Shown piece by piece: positions 11,829 through 22,152 of a stretch of DNA of 64,000 nucleotides. Position numbers and translations under genes: made by a program. This DNA is from Adenophora triphylla var. japonica. Its lineage: Eukaryota; Streptophyta; Magnoliopsida; Asterales; Campanulaceae. The stretch lies in the NCBI GenBank assembly GCA_022495995.1, contig JAFEMH010002496.1, forward strand, positions 62,001 through 126,000. Direction: 5' to 3'. The notes under the pieces were generated by a model. That model had not been told where the DNA came from, did no database searches, and was given only the letters and a program-made list of their open reading frames with translations. Positions within the stretch are counted from its first letter, which is position 1. The number at the start of each line of letters is the position of its first letter.

Positions 11829-12544
11829 TGATGATGCCAAAATCGTCAAAACGGCCCAAATCCAAGCGATGATTGCTCCGGTGATTGCAAGGCCTGAAAA
11901 TAAGAGAAAACAAGTAAACTAAGCCGGGGAGGATCCGGCTAAAGGCCCTCCGGCGTGAGAGTAAGTTCACGGTTTGTATATGAGAAAACAAATTGACAGA
12001 GTTTTCCCCAAATGTAAAAAGTAACGTACCAAATAATGAGCCATGTGGCTTGTATTTATAGAGATGGATTGATAGAATCCATGTTGAAGTGAACTTGCAC
12101 AGAGATAAGACATAATCCTAAGAGAATTATATCTGTTAAGGAGTCATTGTTTGACTTGAATTGGTGTTGGTGATTGTAATCTTGATTGGATAATGATTGT
12201 AGAATCCTTGTTTGATAAGGACTGTGTAACTGCTAGCCGGAAATCCGAGGAACACAAATGTTTTACCTCGGTCTTGTCAATTGGCCGAAGTGAATGATTG
12301 AGCTCCCCAGTCATTTGGTAATTGGTCGACAAGGAGAAGCGCCGGGGTGAATGATTTTGTTTCCTCGTCACTTGTTACATGATGGCCCAAGAATGATGTC
12401 CCAAGGCCGAGGCGCATGCTCCTCGGCATATGAGGAAGGCCTTCCTCGGCCCTAATACTTGGGTGCTGAATTATGTTAAGGGCCCAATCCATTGAGGCCC
12501 AGCTCGGGCAAACCCAATAGTCGTATCTCGGTTTATACTGTTCA
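11829..12544 (-). repeat. 5' LTR, 716 bp
   Basis: On the minus strand it begins TGAACAG at 12544 and ends CATCATCA at 11829, giving TG...CA ends. It holds a TATA box, is followed by the primer-binding site, and its outer 435 bp match the left LTR. GTAAC at 12545-12549 would be the 5-bp target duplication, untestable here. Confidence 0.9.
12053..12060 (-). promoter_or_regulatory. TATA box of the retrotransposon LTR
   Basis: TATAAATA on the minus strand, about 485 bp into the LTR, so U3 spans roughly 12544-12030 and R-U5 the remaining 200 bp. Confidence 0.6.
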
Positions 12545-12624
12545 GTAACAAAGGGAGTATGAATCATAAATATGTTTTTGCATTTGCATGTTGTATACAC
12601 ATGCTTTTTTCGACATATGTCATC

Positions 12625-12833
12625 CAGGATATGCTTGCTTATCTGCTACGGTTACAAAATTGCCGTTTTTTAGCATCGAACGTATCACCCTTTCTTATAA
12701 AGGGGAGCCTTCTAGATTACCTGGCACAGATGTTTCCTCTTTACAATTCTAGATGCTCTCTTCCTGGCGAGACTGGTATTGGAGTGAGGGGATTGGCAAA
12801 TGTGTCAAAATCAATGAGGGAATATTACCAAGG
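12625..12833 (+). other. Exon-like stretch of an unidentified gene
   Basis: An open frame of about 69 codons is bounded by an AG (CATCCAG, ending near 12630) and a good donor (CAAGGTATGTTCC near 12834). The encoded stretch includes SPFLIKGSLLDYL and GIGVRGLANVSKSM, which looks like ordinary globular protein rather than a transposon product. It starts only 80 bp from the retrotransposon end. I do not recognise the family and see no neighbouring exons, so it may be the remnant of a gene broken by insertions. Confidence 0.35.
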
Positions 12834-13576
12834 TATGTTCCTATGCTATGAACATCTTTCACCTCCTTAATCTTTATTGTGCTGATTTTTTATTTGTGTT
12901 ATTTCTCTCTCTCTCTCTCTCTTTTTCCTTTGTTTTGTTGTTAGATGCTACATGATTCATTTTATAAATTCTTGTGATGATCTTCGTAGACCCGATGTGA
13001 TTTCATCAGATCCATATGCTCTGGAAGAAAGAATAATTTTTCCTGGTATAATAGTTTTGCCTTTAAATCCAGTTGGATCTTGTTATTCTACAAGTTAGAT
13101 CTGCTTCCTTCCAGTAAAATTTTGATCTTTATCATGCTGAATTACTATTTCAGTTTTGTTTTCCATTCCATTTCCTTTGATTTTTGTTGTTAGAGGCCGC
13201 ATGATTCATATAATAAATTCTTGTGATAATCTTAGTAGAGCCTGATGTGATTTCTATAGATTCACGCGGCGAAAATACAAAGAATAACTTTTTTCTGTTT
13301 TATGTCGAATGCTCTATCTTAATTTTTTTTTTTTTGATTTTGAATTCATTAGCATCTTGCTATTCTATTTGTCGATCTGCTTCCTTCCAGTGTATTTTAT
13401 GGTGATTTCGCTGCACATATGTGTGCTTAATTTAATTTAAATGTCAAGTGCAGTTTAGGCATTAACTAGGCTTCGTTTCACAAATTGCGAAGGCAGTGAC
13501 ATCCAAACCTAATTTTTTGGTATAAATTGAATTCTCGCTCTTAAATATCTCCACCATAGAATTCGTTTCCACCTTC
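12834..13576. repeat. Non-coding stretch with a diverged direct duplication
   Basis: A segment starting TTGTTGTTAGATGC near 12938 recurs near 13187; both run through ATTCTTGTGAT, CTGATGTGATTTC-like and ATCTGCTTCCTTCCAGT blocks, offset about 249 bp. A (TC)n run lies at 12905-12923. No gene is seen. Confidence 0.6.
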
Positions 13577-14168
13577 CACTACTAGAAAAATGTCTATTAG
13601 AGACTGTTTGGGACATTAGTCTTTAAAAACCCTAATTTAAACATTTTTAGGACAACTTCTCTTTAATTGTCTCCATTTTGGGACAACATTTCTTTAATGG
13701 TATCTGTTCTGGGAACACATCTTTTAATCTCTATTTTACCATGTTATTTTTATATCAGGGACTGTAATTGTTGTCTCTAAAATAATTGTGACACTTATTG
13801 AGTCCCCCTAATTAATGAGACCACTTTCTGTTAGCACCCCATTCTGGAATTCTGTATTCCCTAAACTTCCAAGACAATGTCTTTTGTCATGTGTATTCTT
13901 TTCCATGGAATGGTGATACTCTCTGTAATAACGTTTATATCTTTGTAAGCTTTTTCTTGTGGAAATTCAAGGCGTTGTCTCTGCTAACAATTAGAGGATA
14001 TAGTAAGTGTATAACTTTTGGAAACTTTATAGAACAATTATTTACTGATTTTCTGGTAATGACTTTTAATTGTTATTTCTTTTTGCAGTTTTCTGAGGTA
14101 TTAGTTGTATTTTTTCATTAGTTTTGTTCTTCATAGCCACTGGTGCTAGACCTGTACTGATGTAGGAG
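13577..14168. other. AT-rich non-coding stretch, possible old CACTA remnant
   Basis: CACTACTAGAAAAATG at 13577 looks like a CACTA terminus and is followed by repeated GGGACAAC/GTCTC-type short motifs, but no matching opposite terminus is seen. The rest holds no recognisable gene. Confidence 0.25.
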
Positions 14169-14189
14169 CACTACAAGGAAAATCGATTT

Positions 14190-14540
14190 TAGCTACGGCA
14201 AATTCCGTAGCTAAATTGAAGATTCCGTAGCTAAATCATGTTTAGCTACGGATTTGTTCCGTAGCTATTCCGTGGGTGCAGGTTTGTCGCTAAATTGGGC
14301 GTCGCTGTTTTGTAGCTATTTTAGAGACGGATATGTCCGTCTCTAATTTAGAGACAGATATAGCCGTCTCTAAATTAGAGACAGATATGTCCGTCTCTAA
14401 ATTAGAGACAGATATGTCCGTCTCTAAATTAGCTACAGATATATTCGTCGACGGATTAGAGACAGATTTTCCGTCTCTATTTAATTTGTCATTTTATTTT
14501 TCGAACCATTTTAGCGACAGATATTTCCGTAGCTAAATTG
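14190..14540. repeat. Left subterminal repeats (TTAGCTACGG and TTAGAGACGGA types)
   Basis: Multiple copies of TAGCTACGGA and of the near-palindrome AGAGACAGATATGTCCGTCTCT. They match the repeats at the other end and are the expected binding sites for a tnpA-type protein. Confidence 0.85.
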
Positions 14541-14639
14541 AAATTTTTAAAAAAAAAAATTATATATATATTTAAAAATATATATTAATATATTTTAAAT
14601 ATATATATATATATATTTAAAATATATTAATATATATTT

Positions 14640-15730
14640 TTAAATATATATTAAATCAGTCCCTTAACTTTTTTTATTCTCAAATAAGTCCCTTCATTTT
14701 ATTAATTTCAAATCAGCCCCTTAACTTTTATTATTTTCAAATCAGTCCCCCAAATTTCTTTTATACACAAATCAGTCCTCAAACATCCACCACCAATCAC
14801 CACCAAGAACCACCAGCAACCACCATCAAACACCAAATCTGTAAAAATAAAAATTACAATACTAATACTAAGATTCCAAAATTTTGAATCTTTACAAAAT
14901 CACCAAAAAAATCAAAATCAAAATTCAAGCAAATCTAAAACTGAGTTTCCAAAATTAAGGCAAAATTGAAATCAAAACACCCAAATGCGGGTTTACAAAA
15001 TCTCAAGCAAAACCAAAATCAAACTGAATGCCACGGCTGCGTGTAATCGTGGGACGGTGGCAATGGCGTGTGAAGAAGAATCGGTGTGGCGGCGGAATAG
15101 GACGTTGGCGAGACACCGCTGCAAATTCCGGCGAAATGTGAATTCAATTTCGAAGATTCGGTAAATATATACACGAGATATAAACATACGAGATCAATAG
15201 AGAGATCGAAAATTAGGGATTTTACCTCCTCCGATAGGGTTGAGTTCACTTGTTTCTCCGCCGTGAATCCCGGCCTTGGGTTTCTTCTCTGCTTAGGAGC
15301 TTTCTCGGCGACATGGGAATTTCTTCTCCTCAGCCGGCTTCTTCTCAGCGCCATAGGTCACGGTAGTGGTGGCGGCGGAAGGTGAAGAGATAATAGGGAG
15401 GGGGGAGGCGTTTGTGTTTGTTGAAGGGAGAGAAATAGAGAGAGAAATAGAGAGAGTGATGGAGGTCGAAGATCTCTGCATGCGTGATGGCGCCGCGGCG
15501 ACGTGAAGAAGACGGTGAGGGCTGAGGGAAATGAGAGAGATAAACCGTGCCTCTGTAATTTGTAATTCAAAATGAAGAGAGAGAGAGAGAAATAGGGAAG
15601 GGAGTAAATGGGTTTGTGTGGATTAATATGGGCCATTTGATTTATTGTTATGAACGGTTGGATCTTGCTTTGGCCATAATCCGCGTGAAATTTTAAAATC
15701 CAATCAAACAATGCCACATCACACGTACTT
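14640..15730 (-). other. Promoter/5'-UTR-like module of the CACTA body
   Basis: Repeated CAAATCAGTCCCTTAA-type phrases, then CCACCACCA-rich sequence, then GA-rich tracts. On the minus strand this resembles a CT-rich promoter and leader with a short first exon. The same order recurs at 29830-31080 in another CACTA element. No credible protein is encoded. Confidence 0.5.
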
Positions 15731-16446
15731 ATATTTATTCACACTATATTATACAATAACTAAAATATTTATGTCTAATATTAAGAATAATAATATTTAT
15801 TATTAATAATATTTATTAATAAATTATTAATTATATAATTATATAATTAATTAATATTAATATTAATTATATAATCATTAATAATATTAATAATAGTGTT
15901 GATAATAATTAGAAATTTTTATTATTTTTTATTGAATAGGAAAAAATATTTTAGATTTTTTTTATTACTGAAATTTATAAAAAGTTATCTAAAATATTTA
16001 TATGCTTTTATTGATTTATCCAAAATTTTAGTTATAGTAATATGCCTAATATTAAGAATAATAACATTATCATATAATTAGCAATAATACTTAATAATAA
16101 GACTAATAATGATGTTATTGTTAATTATTCAATTATATAATAGAATATATTAAAAATTATTATTATATAATTAATAATAATATTAATAATAACTAGTAAT
16201 AATATATAACATCAAAAATAATAATGATATTAATTAATAATAATATTCATTAATATAATTATTTTATATTTATTAATAATAATTTAATAATTTAAACTTC
16301 TAAGAAATATTAATATACCTAAGTAATAATTGATATTAATAAATTATAAAAAAATACTTATTAACAATAACAATAATTTAATCTTTAAAGAAAATAGTAA
16401 TTAGTAATAATACATAATAATAAGACTAATAATGATGTTATTGTAA
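15731..16446. other. AT-rich non-coding stretch
   Basis: Nearly pure AAT/ATT-type sequence. The part at 15750-16050 is clearly related to 31130-31440 (shared TTAATATTAATTATATAA and AGGAAAAAATATTT blocks). No gene seen. Confidence 0.7.
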
Positions 16447-17590
16447 AAATGGTATACGGCTACCTCGTTTATTATTATTTTTTTTTTCTACATTCTAAAT
16501 GACATTTAAAGTGTTTTTCATCTTTATGACTTTCCTCAAAATCCAAATGGAAATTGAGTTACAAATATGTGCCATTATTTAGGGTTTTAAGGAATGTGTC
16601 CCGATCTTGTGAAAATGGTATACGGCTACCTCGTTTATTTTTTTTAAATTTTTTTATACATTCTAAATGACATTTAAAGTGTTTTTCATCTTGATGACTT
16701 TCCTCAAAATCCAAATGGAAATTGAGTTACAAATATATGCCATTATTTAGGGTTTTTAGAGTTTTATGTGTCCCGATCTTGTAAAAATGGTATACGGCTA
16801 CTTCGTTTATTTTTTTTTAATTTTTTTCTACATTCTAAATGACATTTAAAGTGTTTTTCATCTTTATAACTTTCCTCAAAATCCAAATGGAAATTGAGTT
16901 AAAAATATGTGTCATTATTTAGGGTTTTAAGGAATGTGTCCCGATCTTGTGAAAATGGTATACGGCTACCTCGTTTATTTTTCTTTAATTTTTTTCTACA
17001 TTCTAAATGACATTTAAAGTGTTTTTCATCTTGATGATTTTCCTCAAAATCCAAATGGAAATTGAGTTTCAAATATGTGTCATTATTTAGGGTTTTAAGG
17101 AATGTGTCCCGATCTTGTGAAAATGGTATACGGCTACCTCGTTAATTTTTTTTTAATTTTTTTCTACATTCTAAATGACATTTAAAGTGTTTTTCATCTT
17201 GATGACTTTCCTCAAAATCCAAATGGAAATTGAGTTACAAATATGTGCAATTATTTAGGGTTTTATATGTCCCGATCTTGTAAAAATGGTATACGGCTAC
17301 CTCATTTATTTATTTTTAATTTTTTTCTACATTCTAAATGACATTTAAAGTGTTTTTCATCTTTATGACTTTCCTCAAAATCCAAATAAAAATTGAGTTA
17401 CAAATATGTGCCATTATTTAGGGTTTTAAGGAATGTGTCCCGATCTTGTGAAAATGGTATACGGCTACCTCGTTTATTTTTTTTTAATTTTTTTATACAT
17501 TTTAAATGAAATTTAAAGTGTTTTTAATCTTGATGACTTACCTCAAAATCCAAATGGAAATTGAGTTACAAATATGTGCCATTATTTAGG
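16447..17590. repeat. Minisatellite, unit about 166 bp, seven copies
   Basis: AAATGGTATACGGCTAC recurs near 16448, 16613, 16785, 16953, 17120, 17285 and 17450. Copies are about 95 percent alike by eye; T-run length accounts for most length changes. Each unit ends in TTATTTAGGGTTTTA, which may have seeded the telomere-like array that follows. Confidence 0.93.
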
Positions 17591-18105
17591 GGTTAGGGTA
17601 TAGGATTTAGGGTTTAGGGTATAGGGTATAGGGTATATGATTTAGGGTTTAGTGGTTAGGGTATAGGGTTTAGGGTTTAGGGGTTAGGGTATAGGGTTTA
17701 GGGGTTAGGGTTTAGGGGTTAGGGTTTAGGGTTTAGGGTATAGGGTTTAGGGTTTAGGGTTTAGGGTATAGGGTTTAGGGGTTAGGGTTTAGGGTTTAGG
17801 GTATAGGGTATAGGATTTAATGTTTAAACCCCAAACCCTATACCTTGAACCCTAACCCCTAAACCCTATACCCTATACCCTAACCCCTAACCCCTAAACC
17901 CTAACCCTTAAATCCTAAACCCTAACCCCTAAACCCTAAACCCTAAATCCTAAACCCTAAACCCTAACCTCTAACCTCTAACCCCTAAACCCTATACCCT
18001 AAACCCTATACCCTATACCCTAAACCCTATACCCTAACCCCTAACCTCTATACCTTAAACCCTAAACCCTAAACCCTAAACCCTATACCCTAACCCCTAT
18101 ATTTT
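17591..18105. repeat. Telomere-like array with strand switch
   Basis: Mixed TTTAGGG, TATAGGG and GGTTAGGG units on the plus strand to about 17820, then the complementary CCCTAAA/CCCTATA forms to 18105. The switch near 17822 makes a large inverted repeat. It lies inside the TSD-bounded CACTA element, so it is not a chromosome end. Confidence 0.9.
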
Positions 18106-19555
18106 TTTTTATTTTTTAAAAAAATTTTTATTGACTAGAAAACAATATTTTAACCTTTGTTAATCAGTGGTTTTTTTTAGAAAAAGTTATAGAAAAAAAG
18201 ATAGAAAAAAACTAAACAAATGAAAGTATATAGAAGAAATGTCAAAAGAGGGACGGACTACCCTATATTTATTTTTGTATTTTTTTTTAAATTTTTATTG
18301 ACTAGAAAACAATGTTTTAGCCTTTGTAAATCAGTGATGTTTTTAGAAAAAGTTATAGAAAAAAGGATAGAAAAAAACTAAACAAATGAAAGTATATAGA
18401 AGAAAAGTCAAAAGAGGGACGAACTACCCTATATTTATTTTTTATTTTTTAAAAATTTTTATTGACTAGAAAACAATATTTTAGCCTTTGTTAAGGTGTT
18501 TTTTTTATAAAAAGTTATAGAAAAAAGATAGAAAAAAACTAAACAAAATGAAAGTATATAGAAGAAAAGTCAAAAGAGGGACGGACTACCCTATAGTTAT
18601 TTTTTATTTTTTTAAAATTTTTCTATTGACTAGAAAACAATATTTTAGCCTTTGTTAATCAGTGGTTTTTTTTAGAAAAAGTTATAGAAAAAGATAGAAA
18701 AAACTAAACAAATGAAAGTATATAGAAGAAAAGTCAAAAGAGGGACGGACTACCCTATATTTATTTTTTATTTTTTTAAAAAAAATTTATTGACTAGAAA
18801 ACAATATTTTAGCCTTTGTTAATCAGTGGTTTTTTTTAGATAAAGTTATAGAAAAAAAGATAGAAAAAAGCTAAACAAATGAAAGTACATAGAAGAAAAG
18901 TCAAAAGAGGGACGGACTACCCTATATTTATTTTTTATTTTTAAAAAATTTTTTTATTGACTAGAAAATAATATTTTAGCCTTTGTTAATCAGTGGTTTT
19001 TTTTAGAAAAAGTTATAGAAAAAAAGATAGAAAAAAACTAAACAAATGAAAGTATATAGAAGAAAAGTCAAAAGAGGGACGGACTACCCTATATTTATTT
19101 TTTTAAAAAAATTTTATTGACTAGAAAACAATATTTTAGCCTTTGTTAATCAGTGGTTTTTTTTAGAAAAAGTTATATAAAAAAGATAGAAAAAAACTAA
19201 ACAAATGAAAGTATATAGAAGAAAAGTCAAAAGAGGGACGGACTACCCTATATTTATTTTTATTTTTTTAAAATTTTTTTATTGACTAGAAAAAAATATT
19301 TTAGACTTTGTTAATTAGTGGTTTTTAGAAAAAGTTATAGAAAAAAGATAGAAAAAACTAAACAAATGAAAGTATATAAAAGAAAAGTCAAAAGAGGGAC
19401 GGACTACCCTATCTTTATTTTTTATTTTTTTTAAAATTTTTATTGACTAGAAAACAGGATTTTAGCCTTTGTTAATTAGTGGTTTTTTATAAAAAAGTTA
19501 TATAAAAAAAGATAGAAAAAAATTAAACAAATGAAAGTATATAGAAGAAAAGTCA
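18106..19555. repeat. Minisatellite, unit about 162 bp, eight to nine copies
   Basis: GAGGGACGGACTACCCTAT recurs about every 162 bp (near 18249, 18415, 18575, 18740, 18907, 19075, 19234, 19396). Units contain TTGACTAGAAAACAATATTT, similar to a single-copy stretch of the AT-rich module at 15940, suggesting the array grew from the element's own sequence. Confidence 0.92.
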
Positions 19556-20030
19556 AATTTAGAGACAGATACTAAATCTGTCTCTAAATTTTAGAGACAG
19601 ATGTTGAATCTGTCACTAAATTAGAGACGGATTCAAAAATCTGTCTCTAAATTAGAGACGGGTTAAAATCTGTCTCTAAAGTTTAGAGACGGATTCTGAA
19701 TTTGTCTCTAATTTAGAGACGGATTCTGAATCTGTCTCTAATTTAGAGACGGATTCTGAATCTGTCTCTGTTTTAGAGACAGATACAAAACCCGTCTCTA
19801 AAATTTAGAGACGGAATCAGATTTCGTCTCTAAATTAGAGACGGATTCGGATTCTGTCTCTATATTAGAGACGGATTCAGATTCCGTCTCTGAATTAGAG
19901 ACGGAATCTGAATCCGTCTCTAATTTAGAGACGGAATCCGAATCCGTCTCTGATTTTTGGTTCTGTCTCTAATCTGTCGCCAAATTAGCTACAGATTTCG
20001 TCCGTCTCTAAATTTCCGTCTCTAAATTCG
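19556..20030. repeat. Right subterminal repeats (TTAGAGACGGATT type)
   Basis: About a dozen units pairing AGAGACGGA with TCCGTCTCT or TCTGTCTCT, with variable spacers. Same motif as the left end, denser here. Confidence 0.9.
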
Positions 20031-20045
20031 GTTTTCCTTGTAGTG

Positions 20046-20569
20046 GAGGAGTAGAGGGAGAAGGAGGAACAGTGGGAAGAACCTGCAACCCAGGCGAGCG
20101 CCCAAGAAACCACCAGGCGGCCGCCCCACAATGCCTCAACATGCATAATCTTTCTGGTTCCCAGGCGGCAGCCTTACGACAGTCCAGGCGTGCGCCTCCC
20201 CGCGGCATCAGCGACCCTCCAGCTACTGGAGGCCAGGTGGGCACATGACCTTTCCTCCGGCGAGCAGCTCAATGACGGGAGGCCTGTTCCGTTGTTTCGT
20301 TGTTGCTGATGTTGCATTTAATTACTAATGTTTTAGAGTTAATTAAGAGGGTATTTTAATCTTTGTTTGCTTATTTTGTTTTAGGGTTTTAAGGAGTATT
20401 TAAACATCTTTTAGGGCTGGATTAAACTTAGTTTTTTGATCAATTAATTTGAAGATTTTTCTTGCTTTTTCTGATGGATTCCAGTTATTGTGTTTCTAGG
20501 ATTCATCTCTTGTGAACTCTTGTGATTAGTGCACTAATTACGAATCTATCACTTCCGTGCTGCGTTAGT
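20046..20569 (+). other. Leader/LTR-like region before a retrotransposon gag
   Basis: No gene is seen. The stretch from about 20320 precedes a primer-binding site and could be the end of an LTR, but no second LTR copy exists in the window to prove it. The first 200 bp are GC-rich and unidentified. Confidence 0.3.
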
Positions 20570-20570
20570 T

Positions 20571-20584
20571 GGTATCAGAGCAGG
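20571..20584 (+). other. Primer-binding site (initiator tRNA-Met type)
   Basis: TTGGTATCAGAGC, the common plant LTR-retrotransposon primer site, lies about 30 bp before the gag ATG at 20614. Confidence 0.7.
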
Positions 20585-20613
20585 ATTTATCCTGTCTTTC
20601 ATCACTTATTCGT

Positions 20614-21440
20614 TATGGGGGATCAAGCAACAAAAGCAGATATCAATGGTATAACCACCGCTATTGTTGCATTGACAACACATATTGCGGCATTGGTGGC
20701 TGATCAAAAGGGTCAAAACGCTCGTGCTAATCGTAACCGTGGTGGCGAGAGAGACAGGGAGGTTGAACAGGGTCATCGCCCTAGGAGGGCAAAAAATCAG
20801 GATGAGGAGGATTTAGTTCCAATTTCGTTGATGAGATTGAAAGTGATGATGAGCCGGGTCAGGGTGGTAATCGACACCGCCAGGATTATTGGATTAAGGC
20901 GGATATTCCATTATTTTATGGAACCATGGGTATTGAGGATTTTCTTGATTGGCAGAATGACGTTGATCATTTTTTCGAGGTTATGGAGGTACCTACAATT
21001 AAAAAGGTAAAGATGGCGGCGATCCGATTGAAGAGTACTGCTACGGTTTGGTGGGAAAAGCTTGTTGGTCAGAGGCGACGGCAAGGAAAGGGGCCTATTA
21101 AAACTTGGAGGCGTATGAAGCAGTTAATTTCTGAGCGGTTCCTGCCGACGGATTTTGAACAGACTTTTTATAAACTGTATCTCAACTGTGTACAGGGTAA
21201 GAGAACGGTTGATGAATACACTACTGAATTTCAGAGGTATACAGCGCGAGTTAGGGTTGAGGAGACCGAGGATCAGAAAATCCCTCGCTATATTAATGGT
21301 TTGAAGGGTTCAATACAGGAAAAGATAGGTTTACATCAGGTGTGGACTTTGACGGACGCTTCCACTCTGCCCTGAAAGCTGAACTTATGGAGAAGTCGAG
21401 TTCGAATGATTTTACTCCTATTCGCAGTTTTCCTCAACAA
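20614..21440 (+). pseudogene. gag: Ty3/gypsy gag fragment, frameshifted and truncated
   Basis: ATG 20614 starts MGDQATKADING, followed by a basic region and the gag core (DFLDWQNDVDHFFE, ATVWWEKL, RRMKQLISERFLP, TVDEYTTEFQR). The frame changes by one base around 20810-20824 and again near 21358, with conserved sequence on both sides of each break. No zinc knuckle, protease or pol follows: at 21441 the sequence passes into the duplicated NIP segment. Different from, and unrelated in sequence to, the Tat element at the left. Confidence 0.85.
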
Positions 21441-22152
21441 CGGAGATATGTCCAACACCATAGATCATAACGGTAACAATAAGTCCACCAGCCAGAGAAG
21501 CTCCAAGCATTGTCACCTTCTGTTCATCACTTGTGCCTAGCGCTGAGGCCCCACATGTCACAAACTCCAATAGGAACGTTGCTATTATCTCTGCCACCAC
21601 CTGTCATTTCAACCACCCATCCATTCACAAATTATACCCATCACACACACACACACACACACACACACTGCTAGGATTAGATTTTCTATAATCCAAATTA
21701 CTTTGTGTATTGTGTATAACACATTCTATACAACAATTAGTGACCATATGATTCATATATTAGGATTGACATCATAATAATGAAACTATATATGTATACG
21801 AAATGCCACATTCAATGCACATGATATGTATTCATAAACCCGAGCCAAGGTTAAATTCCAAAATGATACCATAAAGTTGTCACGCCTTAAACTGAGACAT
21901 GGGCGTGACAGCTGGATGACTTACCTTTCTGAGAAAGCCAGGAGGGTAATGATTCCGGTAAAATTGGAAGACATCACATGATAGAGTGTCGATTGACTTT
22001 GAGATTTCTGGGTTTTGTTGTGGTTCAGGGACAGAAGTAGAGATCATGGTTAAGTTTTCGGGATATTGATGTGGTGGGATTGTTGCTGCCATGTTTTTGG
22101 TTGGTCTTTCTATGTTGATGAAAGATTGACCCAAAATGAAGGAGCAAGTCAC
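21441..22152 (-). pseudogene. NIP aquaporin 5' fragment (exon 1 and part of exon 2)
   Basis: Exon 1 (22152-21925) and the first 160 bp of exon 2 (21600-21441) match the intact gene at 52829-54460, with the same splice sites. The fragment ends at GHIS, just before the first NPA motif, where it meets the gag remnant in opposite orientation. It lacks both NPA loops and four of the six membrane helices, so it cannot form a channel. Frame is still open, so loss was by breakage, not by point mutation. Confidence 0.92.

Larger units (their letters stand above)
1..12544 (-). mobile_element. Ty3/gypsy LTR retrotransposon, Tat lineage, 3' LTR cut by the window edge
   Basis: The sequence at 1-434 recurs at 12110-12544 with about four substitutions and one 1-base indel, so these are the two LTRs of one element. 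Gag and pol lie on the minus strand, so the right copy is the 5' LTR. Order along the minus strand: LTR, primer-binding site, gag, pol (protease, RT, RNase H, second RNase H, integrase), 80-bp tandem array, a gene on the opposite strand, polypurine tract, LTR. A second RNase H before integrase and an extra antisense gene are known traits of Tat elements. LTR divergence near 1 percent points to a recent insertion. Coding defects (TGA at 10937-10939, frameshift near 9806-9812, TGA at 5526-5528) mean this copy cannot make a full polyprotein. The target-site duplication cannot be tested because the left end lies outside the window. Confidence 0.95.
14169..20045. mobile_element. Non-autonomous CACTA element, 5877 bp, TSD GAG
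   Basis: The left end CACTACAAGGAAAATCG and the right end (reverse complement CACTACAAGGAAAACCG) form terminal inverted repeats. They are flanked by GAG at 14166-14168 and GAG at 20046-20048, the 3-bp duplication expected of CACTA. Subterminal repeats lie at both ends. No transposase is present: the body consists of a promoter-like GA-rich module, an AT-rich stretch, two minisatellites and a telomere-like array. Open frames inside are low-complexity or antisense to the GA-rich module and not convincing. Confidence 0.95.

Noticed and set aside
13577..14168. A further full CACTA element starting CACTACTAGAAAAATG
   Set aside because: No matching right terminus or target duplication found.
15019..15717. 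Minus-strand open frames of 60-119 codons
   Set aside because: Ser/Pro/Leu-rich translations of a CT-rich leader, overlapping in several frames, without conserved motifs.
17591..18105. Telomere or chromosome-fusion site
   Set aside because: The array lies within a transposon bounded by inverted ends and a 3-bp target duplication, and units are mixed.
20571..20584. tRNA gene suggested by TGGTATCAGAGC
   Set aside because: Only the primer-site complement of the tRNA 3' end is present; there is no cloverleaf.
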